From the NCBI GenBank assembly GCA_036873135.1, contig JAPTYO010000015.1:14797683-14861682 (forward strand): a stretch of DNA of 64,000 bases, read 5' to 3'. Of this stretch, positions 1-10,902 are shown one piece after another. Both the position numbers and the translations under genes were made by a program. This DNA is from Clarkia xantiana subsp. parviflora. Lineage: Eukaryota > Streptophyta > Magnoliopsida > Myrtales > Onagraceae. Below the pieces are notes generated by a model. It did not search any database. It saw only the letters and a program-made list of their open reading frames with translations, and was not told where the DNA came from. The stretch's first letter is position 1. Every line of letters begins with the position of its first letter.

Positions 1-333
1 AATTTCATGCAATATATAAGAAAATTATTTGTTCGTGGCGTTGAAATTAACTTTTTGTATTGTGAAAAGTATCACTATGAATTTAATAACGTTTTCTATA
101 AACACAAATAGATACGTCATTCCTTACCACTCTAGAATAAACATTTCGACACTCTGCAACAATAATATAAACTTTTAAAGATGCGACGTTTCCTTTTGTT
201 AGATCGAAAATATAAGTTGCAACATTACTAAGTAGGGCTCTAAACAAAGTTGGAAATGTATATATGGGACAATTCTATATCGAATCCATATAAACTCAAC
301 AGCAAAACAAAGCAAATATTAAAAAAAAAAAAA
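1..333. other. Unassigned AT-rich sequence
   Basis: AT-rich sequence with no reading frame or repeat that I can recognise. It ends in a run of A just before the direct repeat that starts at 334. It may belong to older transposon sequence or to the body of element D upstream of its first recognisable codons, but nothing in it shows this. Confidence 0.4.
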
Positions 334-602
334 AAGTGGTACCAAAAGTGGATTTTGCCCAAAGAAGTGGTACCAAATGAACCCTTATCCCTAAGGGTAA
401 ATCCGTCCAGCCAAATTTATTTTTTTGGTCACGTGCAGCTCACATGGGGGTTTAACGGCCATTTTGGACGGAATTCTAACGGAGGTACCAAAAGGGTACA
501 AAATGGAAAACGTTGGTACCAAAAGTGTACAAAAAAAAAAAAAGAAGTGGTACCAAAAGTGGATTCTGCCCAAAGAAGTGGTACCAAAGGAACCCTTATC
601 CC
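334..602. repeat. 58-bp direct repeats flanking a MITE-like insert
   Basis: Two 58-bp copies of one sequence lie at 334-391 and 545-602 in the same orientation and differ at two positions. Each begins AAGTGGTACC and ends CCCTTATCCC. The middle part repeats GGTACCAAAAG-type words and has A-rich runs. Copia coding sequence resumes immediately after 602 (Leu-Tyr-Asn-Pro-Ile-Thr-Lys), so this block looks like a small non-autonomous transposon, perhaps rearranged or doubly inserted, within element D. I could not define clean terminal inverted repeats or a TSD. Reading frames through it are fortuitous. Confidence 0.5.
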
Positions 603-2602
603 ATTGTATAACCCTATCACCAAAAATGTTATAGTTAGTTGGAATGTGGTGTTTGATGAGCACAACTCATGGAAATGGGGAGCATCTAGGAATGAGTGGG
701 AGTTAAGCATACCTGACGTTGATGAGAAGACTGAAGCTGAGCCGAATGTAAATGAAGAGCACTCTCAAAATAGCTCAAATCAGGGAGCTGGTAATGAAGA
801 AGAAGCTCAAGGAAATCAGTTTTGATAAGATTCTGATGAATCTGAAAATCAGAATGCAAATGAAGAGCAAACAGAAGAAGAAGGAGCTCAAGTCAGTCTT
901 CCAGCCACCAGTAGGCTAGTACCAATGTATTTTGATTCAGGGGCCATCATTCAAGAAAAGAGGGTAATCAAAAGACCAGCATGGTGTGATGATTATCAGG
1001 TATCAAGCATTAATCTTCATAGAAATGATCCTGAACATATCACTTACTATTGCCTATTTGCTGACTTCGATCCATTAGATTTCAACACTGCAAATGAAGT
1101 AAAAGATGAAGGGATGCTATGTAGTCTGAAACTGATTCAATAGAGAAGAGTAGGACTTGGGACTTGGTTAAGTTACCTAGAGGTCGCAGTACAATAGGAA
1201 TCAAGTGGGTCTTTAAAAATAAATTAAATGAAAAGGGGGAGATAGATAAATATAAGGCAAGGTTAGAGACCTAAGGGTATAAGCAATCTTATAGGGTAGA
1301 CTACATTGAAGTTTTTGCACATGTAGCAAGGTTTTTTTTTTTTAATTTTTTTTTTAATTTTTTTATGTAACCTGTAGCAATGTTAGATACCATAAGAACA
1401 GTCATAGCTTTATCTGCACATAACAAGATTCTTTTATTTCAACTAGATGTAAAATCTGCCTTTTTACATGGAAATCTCGAAGAAGAAGTATATGTAGATC
1501 AAGCTCCTGGTTTTGAAGTTCAAGAAAACGAATCACATGTTTACAAACTCATAAAAGCTCTACATGGTCTAATACATGCTCGTAGGGCTTGGTACAGTAG
1601 GTTAGAAGGATATCTACTGCAACAAGGCTTTGAAAAGTGTCCATATGAGTACACCTTCATAAAGTCTGAGTCAAGTGAGCTTTTTATAGTTTGTGTATAT
1701 GTAGATTATCTAATCTACACATGTAACTCTCATAGAAATTCAAATCTCAAATGACTTTTGAGTTTGAAATGACAGATCTAGGGAAGCTTCATTACTTTCT
1801 TGGGCTAGAGGTTAAGCAAAATGAAGGAGTCACTGTCAGTCATAAGAAATATGTGAAGGATGTCTTAAAAAGGTTTCAAATGGAAAAATGCGACTTATTC
1901 AGTATCCCAACAGAGTTAGGAAATAAGCTCACAAAGGTAGGGTCTGGTTCTAAGGTAGATAAAACCCTCTATAGACAAATGATTGGGTCCTTAATGCATC
2001 TCACTGCTACTAGGCCAGATACCCAGTATGCAGTAATTCTTCTGAGTCGTTTTATGGAGGATCCTTTAGAGATGCATATTTTGGGAGTTAAAAGAATCCA
2101 AAGATATCTACAAGGAACAAAGGAGTTAAGGCTACACTATAGGCATCTCTAATCAGATCTTGTTGCCTTTTCTGATAGTGATTTTGTAGGTTCCAGGGAT
2201 GATGGGAAAAACACATCCGGGTATGCTTTTATGACGAGTGAGGCTGCTGTCTCGTGGTCCTCCAAGAAGCAAACAGTAGTGACTCTATTTACAACTGATG
2301 TAGAGTTTGTAGCTGCTTCACTATGTGGCTGCCATGTTGTTTGGTTAAAGAGTATACTGAAATTCTTGAAGCACGAGCAAAGGCAGCCTTTTATACTACT
2401 ATCTGATAATAATTCAACAATAAAGCTCTCCAACAACCTTGTAATGTATGACATGAGCAAGCACATTGATGTAAATAAGTTTTTCCTAAGAGATTTGGTT
2501 AGTGAAGGTTTAATTCAAGTGGAATTCTACTCAAGTGAAGAACAAAACGCAGACTTATTAACCAAAGGTTTGAAGAGAAGCTCTTTCATGGATTTAAGGT
2601 CA
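603..2602 (+). pseudogene. Copia pol remnant of element D (IN-RT linker, RT, RNase H)
   Basis: This is a decayed Ty1/copia polyprotein in several frames. It starts with the post-integrase segment (LYNPITK near 605, then DVVFDE-like) and an acidic linker. The reverse transcriptase N-terminus follows at about 1130-1330, with frameshifts and stops. RT proper runs 1380-2150 (QLDVKSAFLHGNLEEEVYV, then the catalytic box as YVDYLIYT where YVDD is expected). RNase H follows to about 2600 (SWSSKKQ, DNNSTIKLSNN). The second catalytic Asp is Tyr, there are frame shifts near 1750 and 2150, and a T-rich insert sits at 1330-1373, so it is dead. No gag or integrase core is visible. The C-terminus runs into the MITE at 2603. 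In the family, RT and RNase H copy element RNA into cDNA inside virus-like particles. Confidence 0.88.
1330..1373. repeat. 44-bp T-rich insertion with 7-bp target duplication
   Basis: A block of T runs interrupts the RT coding region of element D. It is flanked by GTAGCAA at 1323-1329 and GTAGCAA at 1374-1380. Homologous copia proteins read Val-Ala-Arg-Leu-Asp-Thr-Ile-Arg across this point without a gap, so the block is an insertion. It could be a poly(A)/poly(T) stub of a retroposon on the opposite strand. The short length prevents assignment. Confidence 0.5.
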
Positions 2603-3136
2603 GGATTAAGAACCTATAAACTGTCTGAAGTTTTCTCCATGTGAGATTTTGGTGTCTGAAGTTTAAAATGTTAAAATGGACAGTCTCAGGTTTCATTTTT
2701 GTTGAAATTTGATGTCTCGGTGTGATTACTTTAGAAAAGTCAATCCCGACGAAACCGACTGTCAAATAGGATCTCTCATGCACGCTCCCTTCTCGTCACC
2801 TTGCCGGGACCGTCACCTAAGAAGGTGACCACATCTGCACAAGTAAATATCGCTCTATTCTCGCTGAAAATCACTCCACACCACGCAGCTGAAAACTTTT
2901 TCTTTTGGATGTTCAAGTTTTGGAACAAATTTGGCGATTTTATAAAAAGTAAAAAGTGATGGATTATGAGTGGGTGAAATGGTCAATGAAAATGTTTGAA
3001 GGGAGAGGAAAATATGCGCGAAGACACCAAATTTCAACTAAAATGAAACCTGGGACTGTCCATTTAAACATTTTACACTTCGGACACTAAAATCTCACAT
3101 GGAGCAAACTTCAGACAGTTTATAGGTTCTTAACCC
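2603..3136. mobile_element. Mutator-type MITE with long terminal inverted repeats
   Basis: The 534-bp element begins GGATTAAGAACC and ends with the complement of GGGTTAAGAACC. Its inverted repeats stay matched for over 100 bp (2603-2720 against 3020-3136). A perfect 9-bp duplication TTAAGGTCA flanks it at 2594-2602 and 3137-3145. A 9-bp TSD and long inverted repeats are the signature of Mutator-like elements. It carries no transposase. It inserted at the 3' end of element D's RNase H region, whose sequence resumes at 3137. A relative with the same ends lies at 36409-36930. Confidence 0.88.
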
Positions 3137-3201
3137 TTAAGGTCAAGGCTTAGTGTAAGTTAAACTAAATTTGAAAAAGCAAAGTTCAGTTTAAGGGAGA
3201 G

Positions 3202-3474
3202 TGTTGAATCAAATCTGTTAAGTTAGTTAAAGTCCGAACCGGCCGGCTCATAGACAATTACGGTTCATCTCCAGTTCAGATCAGAAAGATCAACCACGCA
3301 GATTTGGAGGAGATTTTCTCGAACCTGTTATCTGAATTATCTAAGTTAATTTAATGGAGTAGTTAGTGGAGTCATGATCTCTGTTTAGTTAGCTATTTTT
3401 CAGTTTAATTTCGTTGTTGATTTAGACTATTTAATCCATTGTAAATCAGTTTTCTTATTAATCAAGTTATCAAG
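3202..3474 (+). repeat. Left part of element D 3' LTR
   Basis: A polypurine stretch (TTTAAGGGAGAG, about 3190-3201) is followed by TGTTGAATC, the expected start of a copia 3' LTR. The LTR is cut at 3474 by the insertion of element A and continues after A's right TSD at 28740. Its true end could not be fixed because no second LTR of D lies in the window. Confidence 0.65.
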
Positions 3475-4047
3475 TGTTATCATGTGGTGACGTGGTGCCG
3501 TAATTGGTAGCCCGTCAATGTTAAGGGAATTACCTAAGTTAATTAGGTAATTGTCACATTATGTTAATTGGGCCATACTCAATCCCTAATTGACATGGGA
3601 GGCCGAAAATTGGGCCTCCCCCTTAATTAGCATGGTTCGGCCGAACCATGTACCACATTGGTTGGAGTGGACTTTTGTCCACTCTACCAATGCTATATAT
3701 AGGGGGTCTCCTAAGGGGTTTAACACATCAATCAAATTAATAAGTCCCTCCATTGAGGAACTTGAGAGAAACCCTTTCACCCTTAGTTGAGATTTTCGGT
3801 GCACATCAGTCCGAGGTTCTGTCCCCGTTGAAGAATCGATCAGAGGATTTGCTGTGGAGCTTATACCGCGTAGGAATTCTTCTCACGAAGAACTTGTACG
3901 GGTTCCGACCGGAGGATCAGAACTCCCTCCACAACGTTCTTGGGCAGGAAAGCTATTAAGGTATGTGTACATTATTCCGCTGCGTAATTAGATTACTTAC
4001 TAGTACACATTTAGCATTCCGTAGTATTACGTCCTCGTAATCCAACA
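3475..4047 (+). repeat. Element A 5' LTR
   Basis: 573-bp LTR with TGTTA...CCAACA ends. A TATA box (TATATATA, 3694-3701) follows a CCAATG word and probably marks the U3 promoter. It is directly followed by the tRNA-Met primer binding site. It differs from its partner at 28162-28734 by at least nine substitutions in the first 140 bp, so this insertion is clearly older than element C. Confidence 0.93.
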
Positions 4048-4048
4048 G

Positions 4049-4060
4049 TGGTATCAGAGC
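4049..4060 (+). other. Primer binding site of element A (tRNA-iMet)
   Basis: TGGTATCAGAGC lies one base after the 5' LTR. It is complementary to the 3' end of initiator tRNA-Met, the usual first-strand primer of plant copia elements. Confidence 0.92.
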
Positions 4061-4640
4061 AAGGTTTAGGAGTTCTTAAATTTTTTGATAAACTGATTTC
4101 TTGAAATTTTATACATCATGAACACCGAAATTTTTAAACTTAATTTCATGACTTTGATCTTTGAAAACTTAAAATTTTCGGATTATACATGTTTTTAAAG
4201 ATTGGTGCCGAAATTTTTGGTTTAAATTTAAGTTTGATGTTCATGATCTTCAAGAACACGATGAGTTCTATCAAGAACAATTTTTTGATTCATGATCATA
4301 GTAGTGATTGATCCTAAAATTTGACAATTTTTCCAATTTTTGGTGTTTTGGTCGAAAACCCTAGTGAATTATTAGGTAAATTTTTTAATTTCTTAGGGTC
4401 CAAGTAAGCCGGACACCCTATGGATATAGTTTGCCATATTTTAATTTTATTAAAAGGTCACTATATATCTACAATTGGAAAATATGGATAGGTTCACAAT
4501 ATAATATTGAAAAATATATATTAACTATCAATATATATATAGATAAAGATAGGGTTAATATATATTGATAAATTTAATAGCTATAAAAGATTAAGAAAAT
4601 ATATTGTCTATATATATTTTAATCCCTAAAGATATATTTG

Positions 4641-4695
<55 letters not shown>

Positions 4696-6113
4696 CCAAA
4701 TTTTTTATATATACATATGTATATTGTTGATTGATTTACATCTTATAGATAAAATATTGACAATATTTATATATATTTAAACATGTGTCGAAATTATATA
4801 TATATACATTTGCAATATTGGAAATTATTTTATATAATTAATATTTCTTGGTGGCTAAGTTAAGTTTTTAGTGGATTTTAAAACCCTACTTAGCCCACAA
4901 GATATATTTCGGCCGAACCCTATGGGTTTATTGGGCCGGTCCAATTTGCAAAACCGGATCGGGTTAAACCAATTGGGGTTTTCTTAATCGGGTGGACCTT
5001 TTCGGGTCGGGTCAAACCGGAGCAATTAAGTAGAAACTAACCAAACTAGTTTTGAGTGATGAACCGAACCGCTATCTTATTTTATTGAACCGTTTCGGAT
5101 CAAACCGGATTTTGAAATCGGACCGACTCGAACCGAATTTTGTTTAAAAAAAACTGGAACGAAGCAAATTTTAAAATTTTTCAGAAATTTTAAATGTTCA
5201 ATAAAATAGGATGTCAATTTAAATCCAAAATGTTTTCGAACTTTAAAAGTTTACCTAAACAGTGCTCTTAGGGTTTACGTTTTAACACGTTTTCGGATAA
5301 AACCCTAATACCTGAATATGATTATGGGGATGGATCTCGGATATGCATGTTTTTGGGACTGGATTAAATTAGTGGGCTGAATTGCATTTGTTTACTTTCT
5401 GCAAAATATATTAGAACTGTCGTCTTGACTTAGTCAAGCTAGATGGATAATAAATTGCGAGCTGAGCTCTGGGATTTAAATATATGGTATGCGCAATATG
5501 ATAGACATGCTATGCGGATTGAAATTGCCTATAATCCATGTCTAAAAATCTCGCATGATTGATTGTAAGCATGAATTGCAAGTCAGCCCCTAATATTTTC
5601 AAAACGTTTTTAAAACTGAAAACACCAGTCGCCAATTATGCATGATGTATGCGAAAATTGCATGTTTTGACACATATGCTAGAATGTTCATGAATGAAAG
5701 CATGTGGTAATTTACTTTAAGTAGAATTATGTATAATAAGGAACATTAGACGCATGACGCGTAAGCATGTTGTTTTGGTTTGTTCGATGTTTATGGCGTG
5801 ATATAGTATTATGCATGCGTAAATTTCGGATAATTTTTACAAAATAAAAAAGGGCCTTGGAAAGCCAAGATCGGGTATGCTTATTTGAAAATTCCCGTTC
5901 CGGTAATTTGCAAAGTAATAACTGTTTTCAAAAGACTGATCTATTGGATTGAAGACGACAATAGTGTGAACTCTTTCACAACACCCCCTTCCCTCGGTTA
6001 CTGGCGGTCGGTTTGGTTTAGTGACTGAAGGATCACTATTCATCGTATTCCATCTTAATAGATAATCCGATGTTTGCAATTCTGTCAAAATGTTATTGTC
6101 TCCCTAATTAAGC
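4061..6113 (+). other. Element A leader region
   Basis: Two kilobases between the primer binding site and gag, without a credible reading frame. It includes a 46-nt (AT)n run at 4647-4692 and a stretch around 4915-5150 with repeated CGGGTCGGGT/AACCGGA words. Corresponding sequence is recognisable in the leaders of E (about 55355-57400) and F (about 47345-49470), so it is a family feature and not a random spacer. Confidence 0.6.
4647..4692. repeat. (AT)n microsatellite
   Basis: 46 nt of perfect alternating AT in the leader of element A. Confidence 0.95.
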
Positions 6114-6545
6114 ATGATTATAATTGTAATAGTTCTAATGGCTGGGTCGGTACGCTTTTATAAACCATGCAATCTGGATGGTATGGATTACGAAGCATGG
6201 AGTGAGATGGTAAGAGAACGTCTTATAACATGTTATACACACGGCTGTATCATGACTATAAGAGAGAAAATGTTGGTACCGCCAGACCACAACCTAGTTC
6301 CCAGAATAGGGAACATAGGCTTGGGAGATAAGAAAGCTTGCAAGGTGATATTGGCATCCTTGGATAAAGAGGTTGCAGAGGACTTCACGCTCAATTATTC
6401 TGCTGTTCAGCTTTGGGCTGCCCTTAAACTCCATTTTGGTAGTGGAAAGGCAGCCGAAGCAAGAAAAGTAATAATAGAGTATGATGACCAACTTTCAAAC
6501 AACACCAGAGTAAAACCTGTGTGTAACCGAAGGATCGAAAGATAA
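6114..6545 (+). pseudogene. Element A gag N-terminal fragment
   Basis: A 143-codon open stretch resembles the N-terminal half of plant copia gag (the DUF4219/UBN2-like capsid region). Near residues 15-30 is an F-Y-K-P...LDGMDYEAWSEMV pattern like the usual F-x-G-x-N-Y-x-x-W start. Near residues 75-115 is D-K-K-A-C-K-V-I-L-A-S-L followed by A-V-Q-L-W-A-A-L, matching the conserved A-x-x-x-I-x-x-S-L and W-x-x-L positions. In the family this protein assembles the cytoplasmic virus-like particle. The frame stops at 6545 and no CCHC zinc knuckle or protease motif follows, so the product would be truncated. The counterpart in E (about 57400-57850) is more decayed. The first Met of the family-like part is probably at about 6138, not 6114. 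Confidence 0.65.
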
Positions 6546-8469
6546 TCAATATCGCACAGGGATATCCGATATCATGGTTTGCTAACGATAATGGACTAGG
6601 ATACTTAATTGATTCAGTTAAGTACTCCATGTTGCTATTCAAGGAAAGCATCCAAAAGAGACTGGAAAGTTCCCCTGTGCGCCACCGCAAGAGGACTAAG
6701 GAAATTGCAGAGGAAACATGATCGAATTAGTCCTCAAACGAGATCTGTAGTATGACAAATACTACTGATGAAGTACTGTAAAAGGTACACCTCGTTAGCC
6801 ACATATATGAAACCGTTAAACTTTTTATATCGCTAAGTCTACTGATATGATTCACTTGTGAATTTCTTTCAAGGACGTTGGTGAAGATGGCTTGAGTTTT
6901 CCTTTTCGACTTTACTTTTTATTTACCTCTAAAAGCTATGTAATTTATCTCAGTGCAGTATCAACGTCTACAAGTTCTCTTATTATCAATAAATGTTTAT
7001 GTTTAGTTAATGATGATTCAGAATTATTGAATAAAGTAGTAACCATTCAGTTCATGAATTGGCCTACATATCAAAATTAATCGACCCGATTAAACGGGAC
7101 CGATCCGAAACAAATAACTAATCTGTAAATCCTCCAGTAAAACGGTTGGATCAAATAAAACATTCACTCACCTAATCAAACATCCATCAATTGCATAATT
7201 TCAAAAGCAAACTGACCGTTAATTTCATCCTTATTTATTAGTAATCCATTTAAAACAATTATTTCCGTAATAATTAAAACATGTTCAAACCGATTAAGTT
7301 AAATTTGAAAATGAAACGATTTAAACCACGGAATAAAACTGGTTTTATGCGCCATATGCGCGTGTACCTCGAAAGACGGAACACATCGTTTTAAAGTACA
7401 AATTTAATAATGAAGTGTTTTAATGTATGAAAGCTGAATTTTCGTTTATGATTCCTTGGAAATAACTCATTGATGACTACTATAGTCAAGTAAAAGTACG
7501 CTTTAATGCTACTACGATCGAGTAGTACATCAACTATAGCATTAAGAACAAGCTCAAACGCATAGTCCATGAGGTGGATAAGTCTCTGGATGAGTTAATA
7601 AACGAAATGAAGTAGTCAGTAAAATGACACTCCCACTATAGGCCTTTAACGAAAAGTTTGGCTACGCAATCATATTATTAAATACTTCGAGAAACATAGT
7701 TTAAAATTACATTATGTTAGAACTCAACATTAATTGTTCCTACGGAATGAAATTAAGTTGATTCATATTAGTGTAACACTATGTTCCAATAAAATCGGTT
7801 GGAGCGTTACCTTAAAATCTAAGAAATGATACGGGTGAAACCTTATCATAAAGTAGAATTAATTTGCGCATTAAACAAGTATTTATTAAGAGTACGGTCT
7901 ACTCTTAAAAGATACAAGTTTAAAATTAGCTTGGATTAATGGTAACGTGATCGAACATGACACATTATAGAAATTTGAGGATGGACTTCCAATGCTTTGC
8001 GGAACGAAACGAACTAAAGTACTGATCGGATCAAAATGGATAACGGAGATTCTTAGGTCCCACTTACTTCGAGTGGGAGAATGATATAGCATTAGTGAAT
8101 GACATGGTAAATGATGATGGAAACGTCCTCATAATAAATCCAGTGGGATGGCTCACTCCCCCTCACATAATCATCACTAAATGTTAATGCGAATCAAGTC
8201 GGACCTGATAATCATAATGCTGAACCATTGGATGAAAATCAAATAGTCATCGCAACTGCCCATTATTCCTAGTGGGAGGAAATGACTAACTTGATTCCAG
8301 ATCCTAGTGATCAATGAATAAATCTCGGAGGTAAAATCCTGAGACCAAGAGGTCATTCTAAGAAAGTTGTAGACCAAAAGTTCAAGCACCACAATTGTTC
8401 CCAGTGGGAGTAATGCTCCGAAAAGAAGCATTATTCCGAGTGGGAGTAACGATCAGACTTAAGATGAGA
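6546..8469 (+). other. Element A region between gag and RT; protease and integrase not recognisable
   Basis: About 1.9 kb where protease and integrase would be expected. I see neither a DSG-type protease motif nor the HHCC/DD35E integrase signature in any frame. Toward the right it carries repeated CCCACT/AGTGGGAG words (7630-8450) that also occur in the same place in E and F. It is either extremely decayed coding sequence or a replacement carried by the whole family. Confidence 0.5.
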
Positions 8470-10085
8470 TTATCGAGCCTAGACTTAGTCTAAGGAAACG
8501 AACTTCTTTTAAGAAGTATCCCATCAAAGTGAGACATTCGTTCACAAACCAGTGACAGTTCAGCAAGTATTGGAAGAACCTCAAACGTTAGAATGTAGGA
8601 TGAAAATGCCTAAATTAGGACGTATTCATTTTTGGTCTTCAGTTGATTAACCTGCTAACCACAGAGCCAGAAAGTGAAATTTTGTAACTCACTGCTGATG
8701 GAGAAGTCGAGCGATACAAAGCTCGATTGGTTGCGAAATGAAATACCCAAATTCACAGAGTGGACTTGATGAAACATACTCACTAACTGTGCGTTAAACC
8801 ACAGTTAGAGCCATCCTTGCCCTTGTTGCATGTCTCGATCTAGAGCTGCACCAAATGGATGTTAAAGACCGCATTCCTCCATGGAAACCTGGAGGAAGAG
8901 ATCTTTATGGAGCAGCCAGAGGGTTTTATTACTCCTGGCAAAGAACGTAAAGTTTGCAAACTCCAAAGATCTATTTACGATCTTAAACATTCGTCTCGGC
9001 AATGGTATAGCAGATTCCACGAGTAAATCGTCGGAAACGGGTTTGTGAATCTTCACGAGGATCCCTGCGATTACACCAAGACCTCCGGGTCTAAATATGT
9101 CATCATAACCTTATACGTAGATGACATACTCATTGCTGCAAACGATGTGAGTTTCATGAACAAATCAAAGTCCTGGTTATCATCAGCATTTGAGATGAAA
9201 GACATGGGAGAGGCCACGTATATCTTAGGCATTAAAATTGCCCGAGATCGTGCCGCCCGGAGATTGTGTCTATCTCCAGAATCATATATCAACAAACTGT
9301 TGAAAAGATTCATAATGCGATGCTAAACCCGTGGATACGCCGGTTGTGTTCGGGTGCGCGCTGTCGAAGCGTGATGGCCCGAAGAACCAGCAGGAGCGTG
9401 AACAGATGAAGAATACAGAGTATCCAAGCATGGTAGGAAGTTTAATGTACGTCATGCTATGTACCCGGCCAGACATCTGTTACGCTGTGGGCCTAGTAGC
9501 AAGATTCCAATCAGATCCTGGCTATCAACATTTAAAGGCTGTAAACCAATTATAAGATATCTGAAAGGTACTGCCGACTATGTTCTGTGCTATAGGGGCA
9601 TGTAAATCAAATTGACTGGTTATAGTGACGCCGACCACGATGGCGATCCGGACGATCGTAAGTCCACCACAGGGGGAGTTTTCCTCCTTGCTGATGCTGT
9701 CATATCATGGGTAAGTAAGAAGCAATCATGTGTCGCGCTTTCCATTATGGAATCAGAATTCGTTGCCCTTTCTAAAAACGCACCAGAAGCAGTCTGGCTA
9801 AAAAGGCTTCTTACTGCATTAATTGGCACTGACAAGAAGAGCAAACCTGTGAAGGTATACTCCGACAGTCAGATAGCCATTGCAGCAGTTAAGAATCCAA
9901 AGTACCATAGTAGGACCAAACACATTGATGTGAAATACAATTATGCCAAATCAGATGTGGAAGACAATATAATCGCTTTAGAATACTTGCCCACAGACAA
10001 TATGGTCGCAGACCCATTAACTAAGCCATTACGTAGAGAAATTTTCGAAAAGCACGTAAAACTGCTTGGATTACGTAGGGCTTAA
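8470..10085 (+). pseudogene. Element A pol remnant: RT and RNase H
   Basis: Copia reverse transcriptase starts with a basic linker (R-K-R-T-S-F-K-K-Y-P-I near 8495) and continues with stops and frame changes up to about 9040. A good stretch then runs 9045-9326 containing the catalytic box LYVDDILIAAND (YVDD intact) and the K-D-M-G-E-A-T-Y-I-L-G-I-K motif. After a frameshift come TRPDICYAVG (about 9460-9490) and RNase H at 9612-10085: D-A-D-H-D-G-D near its start, SWVSKKQ, E-S-E-F-V-A-L, S-D-S-Q-I-A-I, and the terminus LTKPLRR...LGLRRA. In-frame stops at several points mean no polyprotein can be made. RNase H is the best-preserved block. Confidence 0.9.
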
Positions 10086-10902
10086 TAAGTGGCTTGTATG
10101 AGTGATGTCATTTTGACATTTGAAATAATATTTCGTTTGAATAAAAGAATTGCAAATTGAGTATATGATCTATCGACGTCATAATGATAAATAACATCGG
10201 ATTTTTCGGTCTATAAATTAAGTCGTAGGAAGAGGTAAAACTCTTCCACCAAAATTATGTCGGATGTGAACCTTGCCTCGTCACACAGGCACGATCATCT
10301 TGTAGGAGAGGGGAACCTCTACCACAACAAGATTGGCTAAGAGCCAGGGGGATAAACCTGGTTAAAAAAAACGATAACTTGGTCACGCTTATAACATGAC
10401 TTAATTGAAACCTCCCGATCTGCTCTCTCCTGCAAATCTCACACCAGGTGTTGGTTTGCGAGGGTTTAGATCAACGAGGTGACGTTTTGTAAATCGTCGT
10501 GTTGGACTCTGTCCATCATTAAAATCACATTCAGGGCCAGATGAAAGACTCCGCGATAGCATGATTGACATATCCCACTCCTGGCTTGTCCAGGTGTGCT
10601 ATCGACGCGTGCTTCATACTACGCGTGCCATGTTCGACCACGGGGTCATGCTCGGTTGTGCTAGCTGGAATCCTTGTGATTCAAATGGCGCATACTTCTT
10701 CACCTTGAGCGTATGATTGATCCCGGGGTGTCTTATGAAGAGGCACCCAAAGTATCATCTCGGACTCAAACCTTATACCTAAAGTCTAGCTCAATGTTCG
10801 CTTCTCGGCGTACGAGCGTAGAGCCAAAGAAAACGGCCAAATGACCACGTCTTTGGAAACCGGTTGAGTTAGACTAAGGGTATAAGCTATGGGGATGGTC
10901 AT
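10086..10902 (+). other. Element A 3' untranslated region, left part
   Basis: Non-coding sequence between the RNase H stop and the insertion point of B. Homologous sequence occurs in reverse in F (42190-43310) and K (39004-40064). It resumes to the right of B at about 27775 (GTTCACCTATAATTC) and leads to the purine tract and 3' LTR of A. Confidence 0.8.

Noticed and set aside
250..825. A 191-codon plus-strand frame as one protein
   Set aside because: The first 118 codons are a MITE-like repeat with A runs. Only the tail from about 603 is copia coding sequence, so the frame is a chance fusion.
2586..2783. Small minus-strand frame, similar to one at 36699-36938
   Set aside because: The similarity is real but comes from the shared MITE terminal repeats and is not coding.
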